Positions 9,964 to 21,081 are shown, counted from the stretch's first letter. The stretch is DNA of 60,000 bases from Takakia lepidozioides (GCA_030704615.1 CM060734.1:58484042-58544041); one strand, 5' to 3'. Program-made: numbers and translations. Notes: generated by a model from the letters alone, not told the origin.

Positions 9964-11017
9964 TCTGCCGGTCTGCTGGAGGGTTTGTCTACTAGAAGGT
10001 TGGAGTCGGTCTGTTGGAGGGTCTGCCCAGTCTGCTAGAAGGTCCGTCACGGTAGTTGAACAAGGACTTGGAAATTTTTTTGAATCTGGCCGACTCGGTG
10101 AATGGGCAGTGGGCTTATGAGCTCACCCCAAGGGCCGTACTAGCGGGGCCCGCCCGTGTATTCATGACCTTATTATTGTAAAATGAGAGGCATTACTCAT
10201 AGGGTGAAGGTATTTTTGAATGATACGTGTCAAGCAGTGTATGGATATGTAGTGTGAAAAGAAATGGGCAAAAACCCCTTTGTAGTTAGTTAGCTGATTG
10301 TTCATTGACCAGATAATGCCATTGTCACAGACATAGCTCAGAAGAACTTACCAGGAGTAAATATCAGAAGTTATCAAGTTACCATGTTACCAAAAGTTAC
10401 CATGACTTACTGTGATTTACCATGATCTACCATTATTTACCATTATTTACGAAGTTACCGGGAGTTTATCAAATTACCAAGAGCAAATTGGGAAACTGCT
10501 CATGAAGCTTTCTTTGGAGGAAACTTCTCCATCAAGATACCTCATTTGTGTAAGGAAGCTTCTCCATCAAGAAACCTCCATAGGGGAAGCTTCTTAGGGA
10601 ACTTCTTAGTAGCCAGTATATATAGGAGGCAAGACTGGACATTCTTAAGTCTCGCCAACAAAAGTTCAAGCTACTCTTGTTCCCAGTTTCAGTACTCCAG
10701 TCCAGCTTCCAGTACTCTGTCTAGTTTCCAGTATCTGGTACGCCAGTCCAGTTTCCAACATTCCAGTATTCGAGTCGAGTCCCAGTATCTTGTACTCTTG
10801 TCCACTGTTATAAAGATCATCTTGATTCTTGTTTACCCACCATGCATTCGGCCACGCCGACCTTGTCTTCTTGTCTAGTCCATCAACCAATATTATGGTA
10901 TTTTTAAATACTTCTCTAAGTCGAGAGGGCATCTGAAGTTCAAGTACGATGTCACTGATAATAAATGGATAGATATTGATTCTAGAGTATTTTGGGTTTG
11001 AGATGTCATTGTGACAA
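9964..11017. mobile_element. 1,054-bp insertion within the LINE
   Basis: Flanked by the 7-bp direct repeat GAAAGGG (9957-9963 and 11018-11024). Removing the insert and one repeat restores one LINE frame on the minus strand, reading AWLTSPF then DKINQLQYAH. The first ~230 bp resemble 4570-4917 of the 1,088-bp TA transposon. The rest contains TTACCA-rich repeats and a TATATATAGG box (about 10616-10625) like an LTR promoter. Ends are TCTGCCGG and TTGTGACAA, so neither TG..CA LTR ends nor clear inverted repeats. The class is unresolved. Confidence 0.8.
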
Positions 11018-11406
11018 GAAAGGGCTTGTAAGCCATGCACATTCTAAATGGGAGGAGGTGTTGGGATAATCTGGCAGCTCAGTTTGTATGCGAATTTTCA
11101 TTCGACGTAGTATGAGCAGTGTATGTGCAATGGGGGAGTGTAAGCAGGTTTGTGAGTGTAAGGAAGCTAGTGAGTACATGCCATTGTAGTTTAAGGCAAT
11201 GTGTTTAAGAAGTCCCTGGTAGATGATACCTAGACATCCTGGGTCGTTGAGCGCTTCTTTTAATTGTATGCCCAATGTCCTGGCATATGAGATGATTAAT
11301 GGGCTAGCTCCGATTCCGTAGTTATCAGTTGGGAATTGTGTAAGAGCATTAGGGGTACTAATTGGTAGACCACATACATGTTTAGTAAGATGAATAATTT
11401 TTTTGT

Positions 11407-12632
11407 CTAGTTTTTTGACGTCAGGTATGGAGAAGGGGGCAGCATGGAACGAGTATTGAATTTGTGTTTGTAATACTGATTTAATGATTGAGAGTTTGGG
11501 GCGGATGACAATAAGAGCTTTGAGCAAGGGTAGACTTTGGCATCTAGTTTGGATGTCGTTGTTGCTTTCTGTACGTGCCATGTAAAGGAGGGTACTAATT
11601 GGATACCGAGATAGGTGTATGATTCATCTGGTCCTAGGAAGGGGAAGGGTGTATTTTGGTAATGTACATAGAGTTTATAATGTGAGGCCATGGCAGTTTT
11701 AGTAAGTCAACTTTGGTGTGTAGCGGCTATAATGGCGCACTTGTGCAAACTAATTTCCATGCCAGACCATTGATTGAATGTGGATAGTTTGGTAACTTAT
11801 CGGTTTAGATGTTGTGGTTTATGCAAGGATGGCAAGGTCGTCTGCATATGCTGCGGCTGAGATGTCGCTAGTGGAAGTTTCTATTGATATCCTAGCTTAC
11901 CTCGAGCAAACCATCTAAGTAGCGGTTCTAAAAAGATGATGATTAGGTAGGGGCTTAGAGTGTCCCCTTGGAAAGTGCCTCGGAGAATGGAAATAGGAGG
12001 GGTGGAGCCATAATAGGCACCAAAGTATTCAGTGGTGTTGTTTGAGTATATATTTCCTATTAGGTGAACGGCATCCGTAGGATATCCAAGATCAAACATG
12101 ATGGTGAGTAATCTAGCGTGATCTAGAGAGCCAAATGCATTCTTAAAGTCGATATATAGTAGATATATGTCTTGCTTTGTGAGTTTTACGTCTTCAAGGG
12201 CGGATAAAACATATTAAATTTGTCGGGTTGTACTCCGTGTGGCTCGGAATCCTTCTTGGGGGTCGCTGAGAATTTGGTGTTGTTCACCGTAGCTTGACAA
12301 CATTGTGGTGAGCGTGCTAGTGAATAACTTATATATGGTGTTGGCCAGTGCAATGGGTCTGTAGTTACTAAGGTCATTAGGGTCACTTTTTTTTAAAAAC
12401 AAGATGGTACGGCTATGCTTCCAAGAGTGTGGTATACGTTGCAACTTGTAACAAAGGTGAAATTTTTTGTAGAGGAGATGGTGATGTTGGGGGTCTAGTG
12501 CTTGCAGTATACCGTTTGGTATAAGATCGGGGTTGGGGGCTTTGGATTTAGATAGTTTTTTAAGACATGACTCATAGAGGTCAATCGTGAATAGGTCCAG
12601 TAGTATGCGATCTGTTGGGGTTCCCCTGTTGT
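11407..12632 (-). pseudogene. LINE reverse transcriptase
   Basis: Minus-strand order: SKAPNPDLIPNGIL, SNYRPIALANTIYKLF, GFRATRSTTRQ (fingers), DFKNAFGSLDHARLL with a catalytic Asp near 12150, FQGDTLSPYLI, the catalytic YADD box near 11840, then YTYLGIQL in the thumb. The motifs sit in at least three frames, so frameshifts have accumulated. The enzyme would prime cDNA synthesis at nicked chromosomal DNA. Confidence 0.92.
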
Positions 12633-13545
12633 CTATTGAGAAACCGTCTCTTTCATGCCATGGGTAGTGTTTAGCTTTGCACGTGCAATTGGTGGTATGG
12701 AGAGTGGGATTGAGACAGTTTGTGACGGTAGGTGTGTAGGTTGAGGATGCTTGTGTCCATATTTCCTGGTGATGTCCTTTGGGTTGGTGAGGCGGTGGCC
12801 AAGCTTGTGTTTGAGACAGTCAATGGGTGGGTTGAGGGCCGGGTTGAAGATGGCTTTGTGAGTTTTTTTTGGGGTAGTCATGTAGCAGCTGGTTGAAAGA
12901 GGAGACAAATTTTCTATGATTGGTGGCAGCTTTTTGTTTGGTGATATTGTAGGCACATTTCTTAGCATCTCTACCAATTCTGGAGGAGAAGCTATCCAAC
13001 TAGGTAGATTGTGGGGGTTGTCGGGTGGGGGCATAAGTGCTTGACATGCTATTAGGGTGGATAGGCAGGTGATGCGGGGATCTGTGGCCCAAGTATTATC
13101 TGGGTGTATAGAGGTAGTGGTGGGTATGATAGTGAGGGCTCGTCTAATTGTATGGTAAGTGTTAAGATAAGATGTCCAGGTGCATTTTTGTACGCGAGTT
13201 AGGTAGCCCCCATTTTGTTTTGATCGTGTAGTTTGCGGTATCTCAGGGGGGGCAGAGCAGGTGACGATGACTGACTTGGTCATTTCTTGCATTAATGTTG
13301 TGAGTATGATTTCGGATTCGGTCCAGGCTTGATCTGGGGATTGCGTAAGGTTTGCATCAGTGAGTATGTCTGAGAGTTTGATCATGAGGTATGAGGATGT
13401 TGGTTGAAAGTTTTTGAGAAAGGCGGCGATGTTCCGTTGGGGGAGTGGAGATAGAATTATGGCTTGAGGTGACGGAACATGGACTGATGGTATAGGCCGG
13501 AAGGGGATGAGGGATGGTGGGAAGGTTACAGAAACAGGGTAATGG
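12633..13545 (-). pseudogene. LINE linker between endonuclease and RT
   Basis: An open stretch of about 250 codons (13385-12633) without its own recognised domain joins the endonuclease end (SDHYPV) to the RT. This is its expected position in a LINE ORF2. Confidence 0.75.
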
Positions 13546-13563
13546 TCCGAATCCTAGTTGCAA

Positions 13564-13650
13564 ATTTGGACGTGACGTGGTGTTGATGTGTCAGCGTCAC
13601 GTCCGACGTCAGCGACGGACGTGCGTCACGTCACGTCCTAAACCGACGTT
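13564..13650. repeat. CGTCACGTC fold-back
   Basis: Nested inverted repeats built from GGACGTGACG and CGTCACGTCC with internal CGGACGTGCGTCAC. It lies just outside the truncated LINE end and before the palindrome array. It may be an end of the element that carries the kinase-like gene. Confidence 0.6.
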
Positions 13651-13793
13651 ACTGTACATAAATATATATATATTTTTTACTTTACTATTGACTATTTACT
13701 ATGAGAACCGACGTGGCAACCGATGTGGCCTCATTACGTGGACTTCATTAATTATCTGTAAAATTCATATATTATGATTTATATTGTCAATCA

Positions 13794-14258
13794 TGCGACC
13801 ATCAGCAAAGGTTGGTCGGACAAAATTTTATTTATTTTAATAGGTGCGACCACCAGAAATGGGGAAGTCGTACATTTTTTCTTTTTTTAAAAATTGGGTG
13901 CGACCACCAGTAGGTGGTGGTCGCAGCATTTTCATTTTTCTTAATAGGTGCGACCACAAGCAGAGAGTGGTCGCACATTTTCTTTTTTTTAAAAATTGGG
14001 TGCGACCACCAGCAGGTGGTGGTCGCAACTTTTTCATTTTTTTTAAATAAGTGCGACCACCAGCAGGGGATGGTCGCACATTTTTAATTATTTTTTAAAT
14101 GGATGCGACCACTAGCCGGTGGTGGTCACAGACTTTTTTCTTTTTTGTTATTAGGTACGGCCGCTTATGGGGGGTCGCACATTTTCTTTTTTGTTATTAG
14201 GTGCGACCGCTCCCTGGACACGTGGCGAGGCGTGAATGGGCAGCAGAGGCGGTCGCGC
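13794..14258. repeat. Nine-unit regularly spaced palindrome array
   Basis: Units begin at 13794, 13845, 13899, 13949, 14001, 14052, 14104, 14156 and 14202. The best units are near-perfect palindromes of TGCGACCACC and GGTGGTCGCA around a short centre. Spacers are about 25 bp of T- or A-rich sequence. Unit-to-unit distance is 46-54 bp, mostly 50-52. The last unit has a longer loop and ends about 20 bp before a TATA box. It could be a subterminal repeat block of a DNA transposon, an upstream promoter array, or both. Confidence 0.9.
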
Positions 14259-14277
14259 GCCAGGCCTCTCCAGGCAG

Positions 14278-14285
14278 TATATAAG
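14278..14285 (+). promoter_or_regulatory. TATA box for the kinase-like gene
   Basis: TATATAAG lies about 295 bp before the first plausible ATG (14573) and just after the palindrome array. Transcription would start near 14310. Confidence 0.6.
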
Positions 14286-14572
14286 GGCCTACCCCTCATT
14301 CCCAACCCACTTTTCATCTATTTGTGAGTGTGGTTCTGGGGCTTCTTGGAATTTGAACTTCGGTTGCCAGGACTTAGCGTGGTGGGGGAAGAAAGTAGAT
14401 TTGTGCGGGGGGGGAGTTTTTGCCTTTTTTTCCTGGGACTGCGAGAGCGTTTGCTTTTGGTACTATACCAATAGAGGGTGAGGAAATTGGTCTGCTAGTA
14501 AATAAGGTTATCAATAGTCTAGGTTTAGTTTTCCGTTACGAAGCCGTGTCTATTCCGCAGAGTACTTTCATC

Positions 14573-16069
14573 ATGTCCGGAAACGTTGCTTCGAATGCAG
14601 TGTCAGAGGGTTCCTCGGTAAGTGGGCGTAAAGGTAGGAAGCGTAAACATGTACATGAACGGGATAGTCAAGTCAACAAAAAAGACTATCCAAGCGCAGA
14701 GGCCGCGAAGGTCGTGAAGCAAGTAGTGCTGGATTATTTGAAGGACAATGACATAATGCGTTTGAATCTTTTGCATGTCCGACATGGGAATGAGGGGTTC
14801 CTTAGATTCCAGCACAATATGGAAATGAGAATAAGGGAGGAGGAGGACAGGGGATGAATGGGAGGAGGACAGGGCGAAGTTCCAGTTCACAAAATGGATG
14901 GAGGACCGGGCCCATGATGCCACATGAAATCTGAGGCAAACCATGGACAAGTTTGTTACGAGAACACATGTCACATGCCAACTTCGGAGGAGGAGTTGTT
15001 TGTGCTTGTGGATTGGTGGTCTGACATAGCAAAGGCCCACACCAAACTACGTACGAAACCATTCCCATGGAAGGTAGGGTCCTCGTCCGCGGATGCAGCA
15101 TTGAACGTGAGATACATATCCACAAACGCACAAGTACAACTCGACATGCCCAAACATGGAGGGTATGGTACAATTCGGAGGGTTAGAATTGTTGGGGATC
15201 AATTCATTCCTCCATCTTGGGAGCTAGAAGGGAAAACGCCCAGGGAAACAAATGTTGAGCTTGCCAAAGTCCAACATAACAATGAGGCGTTGGCTGTAAA
15301 GTTCCACCATTTCGGCATCATAAAGTATTTTGCGTTGCATCCACGTCAAAATGAAAGTTACACACGTTGGTGGAATGGGGGGACCATACGATCATGGTTG
15401 AGTATTAATAGGAAATGGGGGAATGATCGGGATAACAGGGAGTTAATGGAACGACGAGGAACGGAGCAGGAAATGCAGGAAGTCAACCGACTGGTTCGAT
15501 TCTGACAGAATCGCACCCAATTAGCATGGGCGTTTTTGCACATCATGCTCAACGTCCATAATCGCCACCGCTTGCACAACGACATGTCCCCCGACAACAT
15601 CTTGTTGCATTTTCCACAAGGGTCTGAAGATGTGTACATCGGGGTATGCGATTGGGGGATGGCCTCCATGACGGATGACCCAAAAACCACGTTGTACACT
15701 TTCGAGAGCAGAGACAAGATGATAAAGACTCTCGCACATAGATGGTGGATTGCACCTGAAATTGCAATTGTTCATAATATAGCCAATAACCAGTCAGATG
15801 ACACACCTCGTAGGCCCCATCTAACCGTGCCATCAGAGACCTTTGCAATTGGGAAGATAGCCCAGGCAATAAATGAGGGTAATACGTTCGATGCAAGCCT
15901 GTTCAACGATATGTCTACTGGAACCTGTTTTGCTTCCGCTCTGGAAAACTTGTGTGTAGACACAGTAGAGTTGCGGTACAAACTAGAAAATGTTGTGAAG
16001 CGTTTCATGACGGGGCTATTCAATTGGCCTGAGCCCAAAACTTGCTGGAAGATGGATAGAAACTTGTAG
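14573..16069 (+). pseudogene. Protein-kinase-like gene, disrupted
   Basis: ATG 14573 opens a charged N-terminal region with a basic stretch (GRKGRKRKH). A frameshift near 14855 (in a GAGGAGGACAGG duplication) is compensated by about 14924, where the original frame resumes. Kinase motifs follow: a glycine-rich GGYGTIRRV, NEALAVKF, a hinge-like WWNGGTIRSWL, catalytic loop HNDMSPDN (Asp codon at 15581) in place of HRD, CDWG (Asp at 15650) in place of DFG, and APE at 15752. One in-frame TGA (15503-15505) splits the kinase between hinge and catalytic loop. Key metal and catalytic residues remain. It is probably a repeated or transposon-carried family rather than a conserved single-copy kinase. AATAAA follows at 16094. 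Confidence 0.75.
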
Positions 16070-16093
16070 ACCTCTGACTGTACATCATGTTTG

Positions 16094-16099
16094 AATAAA
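16094..16099 (+). terminator. Polyadenylation signal AATAAA
   Basis: Canonical hexamer 25 bp after the kinase-like stop codon. Confidence 0.5.
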
Positions 16100-16244
16100 G
16101 GTTGTTTTCAATTGTGTTTGTCTCGTACCATAATGTTTTAATGGTTTGTTACTTGGCCATGGCACTTGGGTCCATCATATGGGATAATCAAGCACCACAC
16201 CACACCCACGAATCTTGAAGAATGACAGTGTACACCGGGTCAAT

Positions 16245-17480
16245 GGGTGAACCAATCGTTCCCCTGCCAAATGATTTTAGATTGATTTGAAACTTTGGGA
16301 GTGTCTTGTACATGCCCTCTTTAAGTTACCGGACAAGTATGAGGTCAATCTAAAATGGTTCTAAGGGTGAACCAATAGTTCCCCTATTAAATGATTCATG
16401 ATTGAAAATTGATTGAAAGGTTTAACGAGTCGTTCGGGGGGCAAATGATTATTTCTTCGCTTGCAACTTTGTGTCCGTGATTTGTACGTATTTAAGTACA
16501 TATGGACCAAAGTTGAACTTCAACAAAGTTATTTGGATGGGTTATTCAAATTCATAAGGAGAAATAACCTTTCACCTACACATGAATTGTTTTTAATTGC
16601 ATTCTGAAGCTATATGCTTGATAACAACATGAAGAGTTGCATGCAAAATATCACCATGAACAGACATCGTCTGCATCCAAAACATATTTTATTCCCTCAT
16701 TTGCACTCCAAAGTGAAGTTATCTTCAACTTCATGCACTCTTCATAGGAGAGTTCTGCAATAATGAGCATAGAGCAAAGGATGGACGTTTTTTTCCAAAC
16801 ATTTTTCCTTGGTATATTTTTTGGCAAGGATGTGGTGGTGTGAGAGTTCAACTCACAGAACAAAATCAAGCCAAAAACAAAATCATTGCGCCCCACACTC
16901 ATTGCGCCCCACAATCCTATGCCATCTAAATCATTTTATTCAGTAAAAATCCAATTCAATTCAAAATTGGATGAAAGGGTGAACGGAAACTTCCCTGATG
17001 AAATGATATTTTACTGTTCCAGAACTTTGCAAGTGTCTTCTACATGCCCTCTTACACGTCTTTGAGAAGTATGACATCAATCTAAAATGGTTTAAAGGGT
17101 GAACCAATCGTCCCCCTACAAATGATTTTAAATTGATTTGAAACTTTGCAAGTTTCTTGTACATGCCCTCTTACAGGTCTTTCACAAGTTTTAAGTCAAT
17201 CTAAAATGGTTGAAAGGGTGAATCAATCATGAACATATCAAATGATTTTGGAGTGCTTTAAAGCTTCGCAAGTGTCTTTTACATGACATTTTAAAAGTAC
17301 CGGACAAGTATGAGGTAGTAAAATATGGTTGAAAGGGTGATCCAATTGTTCCCCTATCAAATGATTTTACATGCTTTGAAGCTTTGCAAGTGTCAGCCAC
17401 ATGCCCTCCTACAAGTACCGGACAAGTATGACGTGAATAAAAAATGGTTGAAATGGTGAACCAATCATTTCACTATCAAA
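16245..17480 (+). repeat. About 120-bp tandem repeats
   Basis: Units carry GGGTGAACCAATCGTTCCCC, AAATGATTTTA and GACAAGTATGAGGTCAATC. Starts are near 16245, 16364, 16975, 17096, 17216, 17333 and 17452, and two more lie near 17926 and 18042. Between 16440 and 16960 sits a diverged copy of the block also seen at 18600-18790 and 19610-19800. Confidence 0.8.
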
Positions 17481-17519
17481 TGATTTTATATTGCTTTGGA
17501 TGTCATTGCTTTGGTACTT

Positions 17520-17925
17520 CTAGCCCCCCAATGGCCCATTGTAACCCTTGAATTACAATTCAAAATGCAATTCAAGCCCTTAAATTTGATAATGCCATCC
17601 CTAAAATGACTAACCCTGGCCGCCCCTCAAATTGTAATTTGAGCCCTTGAAATTGTCAATTCCAACCCTTCAAATTGTAATTGAAGCCCCTGAAATTTAA
17701 TTCCAACCCCTTAAATTGCACTTCTAGCCCCTGAAATGGCAATTTCCGCCCCTCAAATTTCAACTGTAGCCTGTGAAATGGCAATTGCTAGTGCAGCCCC
17801 TGAAATTAACAATTGAAGCCCCTGGAATGGCAGTTTTAGCCCCCTCAAATTGCAAGTCCAGCCCCTGGAATTGGCAATTCGAGCCCCATAAATGACAATT
17901 TCAGCCTCTGAAATTAACTATGGGT
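17520..17925 (+). repeat. GCCCCTGAAATTG short tandem repeats
   Basis: Roughly a dozen imperfect units of 25-35 bp around AGCCCCTGAAATTGCAATT, embedded in the larger satellite-like block. Confidence 0.8.
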
Positions 17926-18089
17926 GAACCAATCATTCCCCTGCCAAATGATTTTGGATTCATTTGAAACTTTGTGAGTGTCTTGTACATGCCCTCTTAA
18001 AGTTACTGGACAAGTATGATGTCAATGTTAAATGGTTCAAAGGGTGAACCAACAATTCCCCTGCTGGATGATTCATGATTAATCATTAA

Positions 18090-20228
18090 CGATTGATCTC
18101 ATATTATACTGGGACCTATCAGAGGGTACATTGAACACATTGGCCAAGTCTCAAAGCGAACGAAAATCATTTGGATGGGCAACCATCCGTCGACCCATTG
18201 AACGAATTTCGGATGATCTCATATTACTTTGGGGCCTCTTCCATGGTATATTGAACATACTAGCCAAGTCTCAAAACGAACCAAAATCATTTCGATGGCC
18301 AACCATCCGTTGAGCCATCGAATGAATTTTGATTGATCTGATATTAGTCTGGGACCTGTGAGAGGGTGTTTTAAATGTACTGGCAAATTTTGGAAGCAAA
18401 CAAAAATGATTTGGATGGGCAACCATCCGCTCACCCATTGAATGTATTCTATTGGATCTGTTATTAATTTGGGACCTGTTGAACTGCGTTTCGCATGCTC
18501 ATGTATTTTTTTCATTCTGTTTTTTAATGAGGCGTGTAATGTAGCTATATGCAACGTGCGTGCCAAATTTGGGAGCAATCAAATTTCATTTGGACCCAAA
18601 ACCACAGTTTTTTGCCCGTTTTGCACTCCAAATTTGATTTGTGTTCAACTTTATGCATTCCTCATAGAGAGTTCTGCAATAATGAACGAAGAGAACACTT
18701 TTTTTTTGGGGCATTTTTGATTGGTCCAAATTTTGGCGGGGTAGTAGTAGTGTGATGTTTGAAGCCGCAGAACAAAATTGAGCCAAAAACAAAATCGATA
18801 CGTGCCAGAAACCCCCAATGAAAGGCAGTGCAAACCTATTTATTGGCTTAAAATGAATTTAAATTCAATTAAATTGTGGAATAGCTTGAGGAGTGAACGC
18901 GTCGATGGGGAGGCAAATGATTTATTCGTCTAATGTGTCTCCACACATGTTCCAGCACATGGGGGCGAAATAGGGGCTTCAACCACATCCGTTCAATGGG
19001 TGCAATAGTTGTGCACGCATTGCAGGATTTCTTTTTCACATTGAACAAAAACCAGATGACAAATGAACGCCTCATTGGACAATCGAACGAATTTCGATTG
19101 ATCTCGTATTACACTGGGACGTATCATAGGGTATATTGAACACACTGGCCAAGTTTCAAAGTGAACGAAAATCATTTGGATGGGCAACCATCCGTTGGCC
19201 CATTGAACAAATTTCGATTGATCTCATATTACTCTGGGGCCTCTTACATGGCACATTGAACATAATGGCCAAGTCTAAAAACGAACCAAAATTATTTCGA
19301 TGGCCAACCATCCGTTGAGCCATCGAATGAATTTCGATTGATCTGATATTAGTCCGGGACCTGTGAGAGGGTGTCTCGAACATACTGGCAAAATTTGGAA
19401 GCAAACAAAAATATTTTGGATGGGCAACCATCCGTTCACCTTTTGAATGTATTCCGTTGGATCTGCTATTGCTTTGGGACCTGTTGGACTGTGTTTCCCT
19501 TGCTCACGATTTTTTTTTCATTCCGTTTTTGAATGAGGCATGTATTTGTAGCCATATGTAACGTGCGTGCCAAATTTGGGAACGAACATAACTCATTTGG
19601 ACCCAAAACCACAGTTTATTCCCTGTTTTGCACTCCAAACTTGATTTGTGTTCAACTTCATGCACTCTTCATAGAGAGTTCTGCAATAGTGAGCGAAGAG
19701 AACACTTTTTTTGGGGGGCATTTTTGATTGGTCCAAATTTTGGCGGGGGAGTAGCAGTGGGATGCTTGAAGCCGCAAAACAAAATTGAGCCAAAAACAAA
19801 ATCGATGCGTGCCAGAAACCCCCAATGAAAGGCAGTGCAAACCTATTTATTGGCTTAAAATTAATTTAAATTTAATTACATTATGGAATGGCTTGGTGTC
19901 GATGGGGAGGCAAATGCTTTATTCGTCTGTTGTGTCTCCGCATATGTGCTGCACACATGTTCAAGCACATGGGGGCAAAAAAGGGGCTTCAACCACATCT
20001 GTTCAATGGGTGCAATAGTCGTGCACGCATTGGACGATTTCTTTTCGCAATGAACAAAAACTAGATGACAACTGAACGCCTCATTGGCCCATCGAACAAA
20101 TTTCGATTGATCTCATATTACACAGGACCTATCAGAGGGTACATTGAACACACTGGCCAAGTCTCAAAGCGAACGAAAATCATTTGGATGGGCAACCATC
20201 CGTTGGCCCATTGAACGAATTTCGATTG
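18090..20228 (+). repeat. Two tandem copies of a ~1-kb repeat plus partial third
   Basis: 18090-19090 and 19090-20100 are about 1-kb direct copies. Each contains about 110-bp subunits with GGGCAACCATCCGTTG and CATTGAACGAATTTCGATTG, then a block with CTTCATAGAGAGTTCTGCAA. A partial third copy (20100-20228) ends where CNGC coding sequence begins. Open frames here are repeat artefacts. Confidence 0.85.
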
Positions 20229-21081
20229 ATCGTCACAGAAGGCACCTATATTGTCCGTGAGGGCGATCTAGTGAATGAGATGCTCTTCATTATCTGTGGG
20301 CGCCTTGACAGTGTGACGACAAATGGTGGGCGTACTGGCTTTTTCAATTTTGAGACTCTAGGACTTGGAGACTTTTGTGGTGAAGAGCTACTTACGTGGG
20401 CCCTTGATCCCAAGCCCAGTCATCACCTCCCTACCTCTACACGTACCGTGCAGGCATTGGTGGAGGTTGAAGCCTTTGCGCTATCAGCTGACGATCTTAA
20501 GTTTGGGGCCAGTCAGTTTCGGCGCCTTCATAGCAAGCAATTGCAACACACCTTCAGGTTTGTATCTTTTTGGTCTTCTGGACACCCTACAGTCTGTAAA
20601 GCTTTTTCTCCTGATTGTGCATGGCAAGAATCAAGCACATTGCCAGAACAAAAATGACTGATTCACTAGTTTTTTTGGGTAGTATCCAGGCATTATACAT
20701 GCATTATCCAAGCATTAATAGTCTCAAAGCAATATGTTAGATGATGAACCAAAAAGCCAGTTCCTTTGCTTCAGGTACTACTCACACCATTGGCGCACAT
20801 GGGCGGCATGCTTCATCCAGGCTGCATGGCGCCGATACCAAAGGCGAAGGCTGGCAGAGCTGCGGCGTAAAGAAGAAGACTATAATTTGCAAGAGGCGAT
20901 TGCTGCAACAAATCGAGAGGCGAGCAAATCTAGCCTTGGGGCCACTCTCCTGGCTTCCCGATTTGCCACAAACGCGATGCGAGGGGTCTAGAGGTTACGA
21001 AGCATGTATGCAGCTGAAGTGTCGCGCATCTCAAATATTCCAAAGCCCAGAGAGCCCGACTTCTCTGTTGACACCGAATAG
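20229..21081 (+). pseudogene. Cyclic-nucleotide-gated channel C-terminus, truncated
   Basis: Exon 1 (20229-20557) encodes most of the cyclic-nucleotide-binding domain: TYIVREGDLVNEMLF, GGRTGFFN, GDFCGEELLTWALDP and FRRLHSKQLQHTFR. A 217-bp GT-AG intron (20558-20774) matches the usual plant CNGC position after HTFR. Exon 2 encodes the IQ/calmodulin-binding region, YYSHHWRTWAACFIQAAWRR. TAG at 20989-20991 interrupts the frame, which then continues with PKPREPDFSVDTE to a stop at 21081, so the TAG looks like a Gln-to-stop change. The transmembrane channel is missing and satellite repeat abuts the first codon. CNGCs are plasma-membrane Ca2+-permeable channels; this is a relic. Confidence 0.88.

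Larger units (their letters stand above)
8896..13560 (-). mobile_element. LINE non-LTR retrotransposon with RNase H, 5'-truncated
   Basis: Read on the minus strand: the endonuclease end (SDHYPV near 13545), a linker, reverse transcriptase (about 12630-11400), a post-RT region to 11018, an interruption (9964-11017), then continuing coding and RNase H to about 8998. The 5' end stops inside the endonuclease at about 13560, which fits truncation during target-primed reverse transcription. Several frameshifts and stops make it non-functional. RNase H after RT is typical of the I/L1-like plant LINEs that carry this domain. Confidence 0.9.

Noticed and set aside
9964-11017. Solo LTR
   Set aside because: A TATA-like box is present, but ends are not TG..CA and the flanking duplication is 7 bp rather than 4-6.
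13837-14079. Proteins encoded by the palindrome array
   Set aside because: Open frames on both strands simply translate the repeated unit; palindromes keep both strands open.
13794-14258. CRISPR-like array
   Set aside because: Regular spacing resembles CRISPR, but the genome is a plant's, the repeats are palindromic and diverged, and spacers are low-complexity T/A tracts, not unique sequence.
18131-19840. Many 60-119-codon open frames on both strands
   Set aside because: They repeat with the satellite period and overlap on opposite strands; no domain or codon signal.
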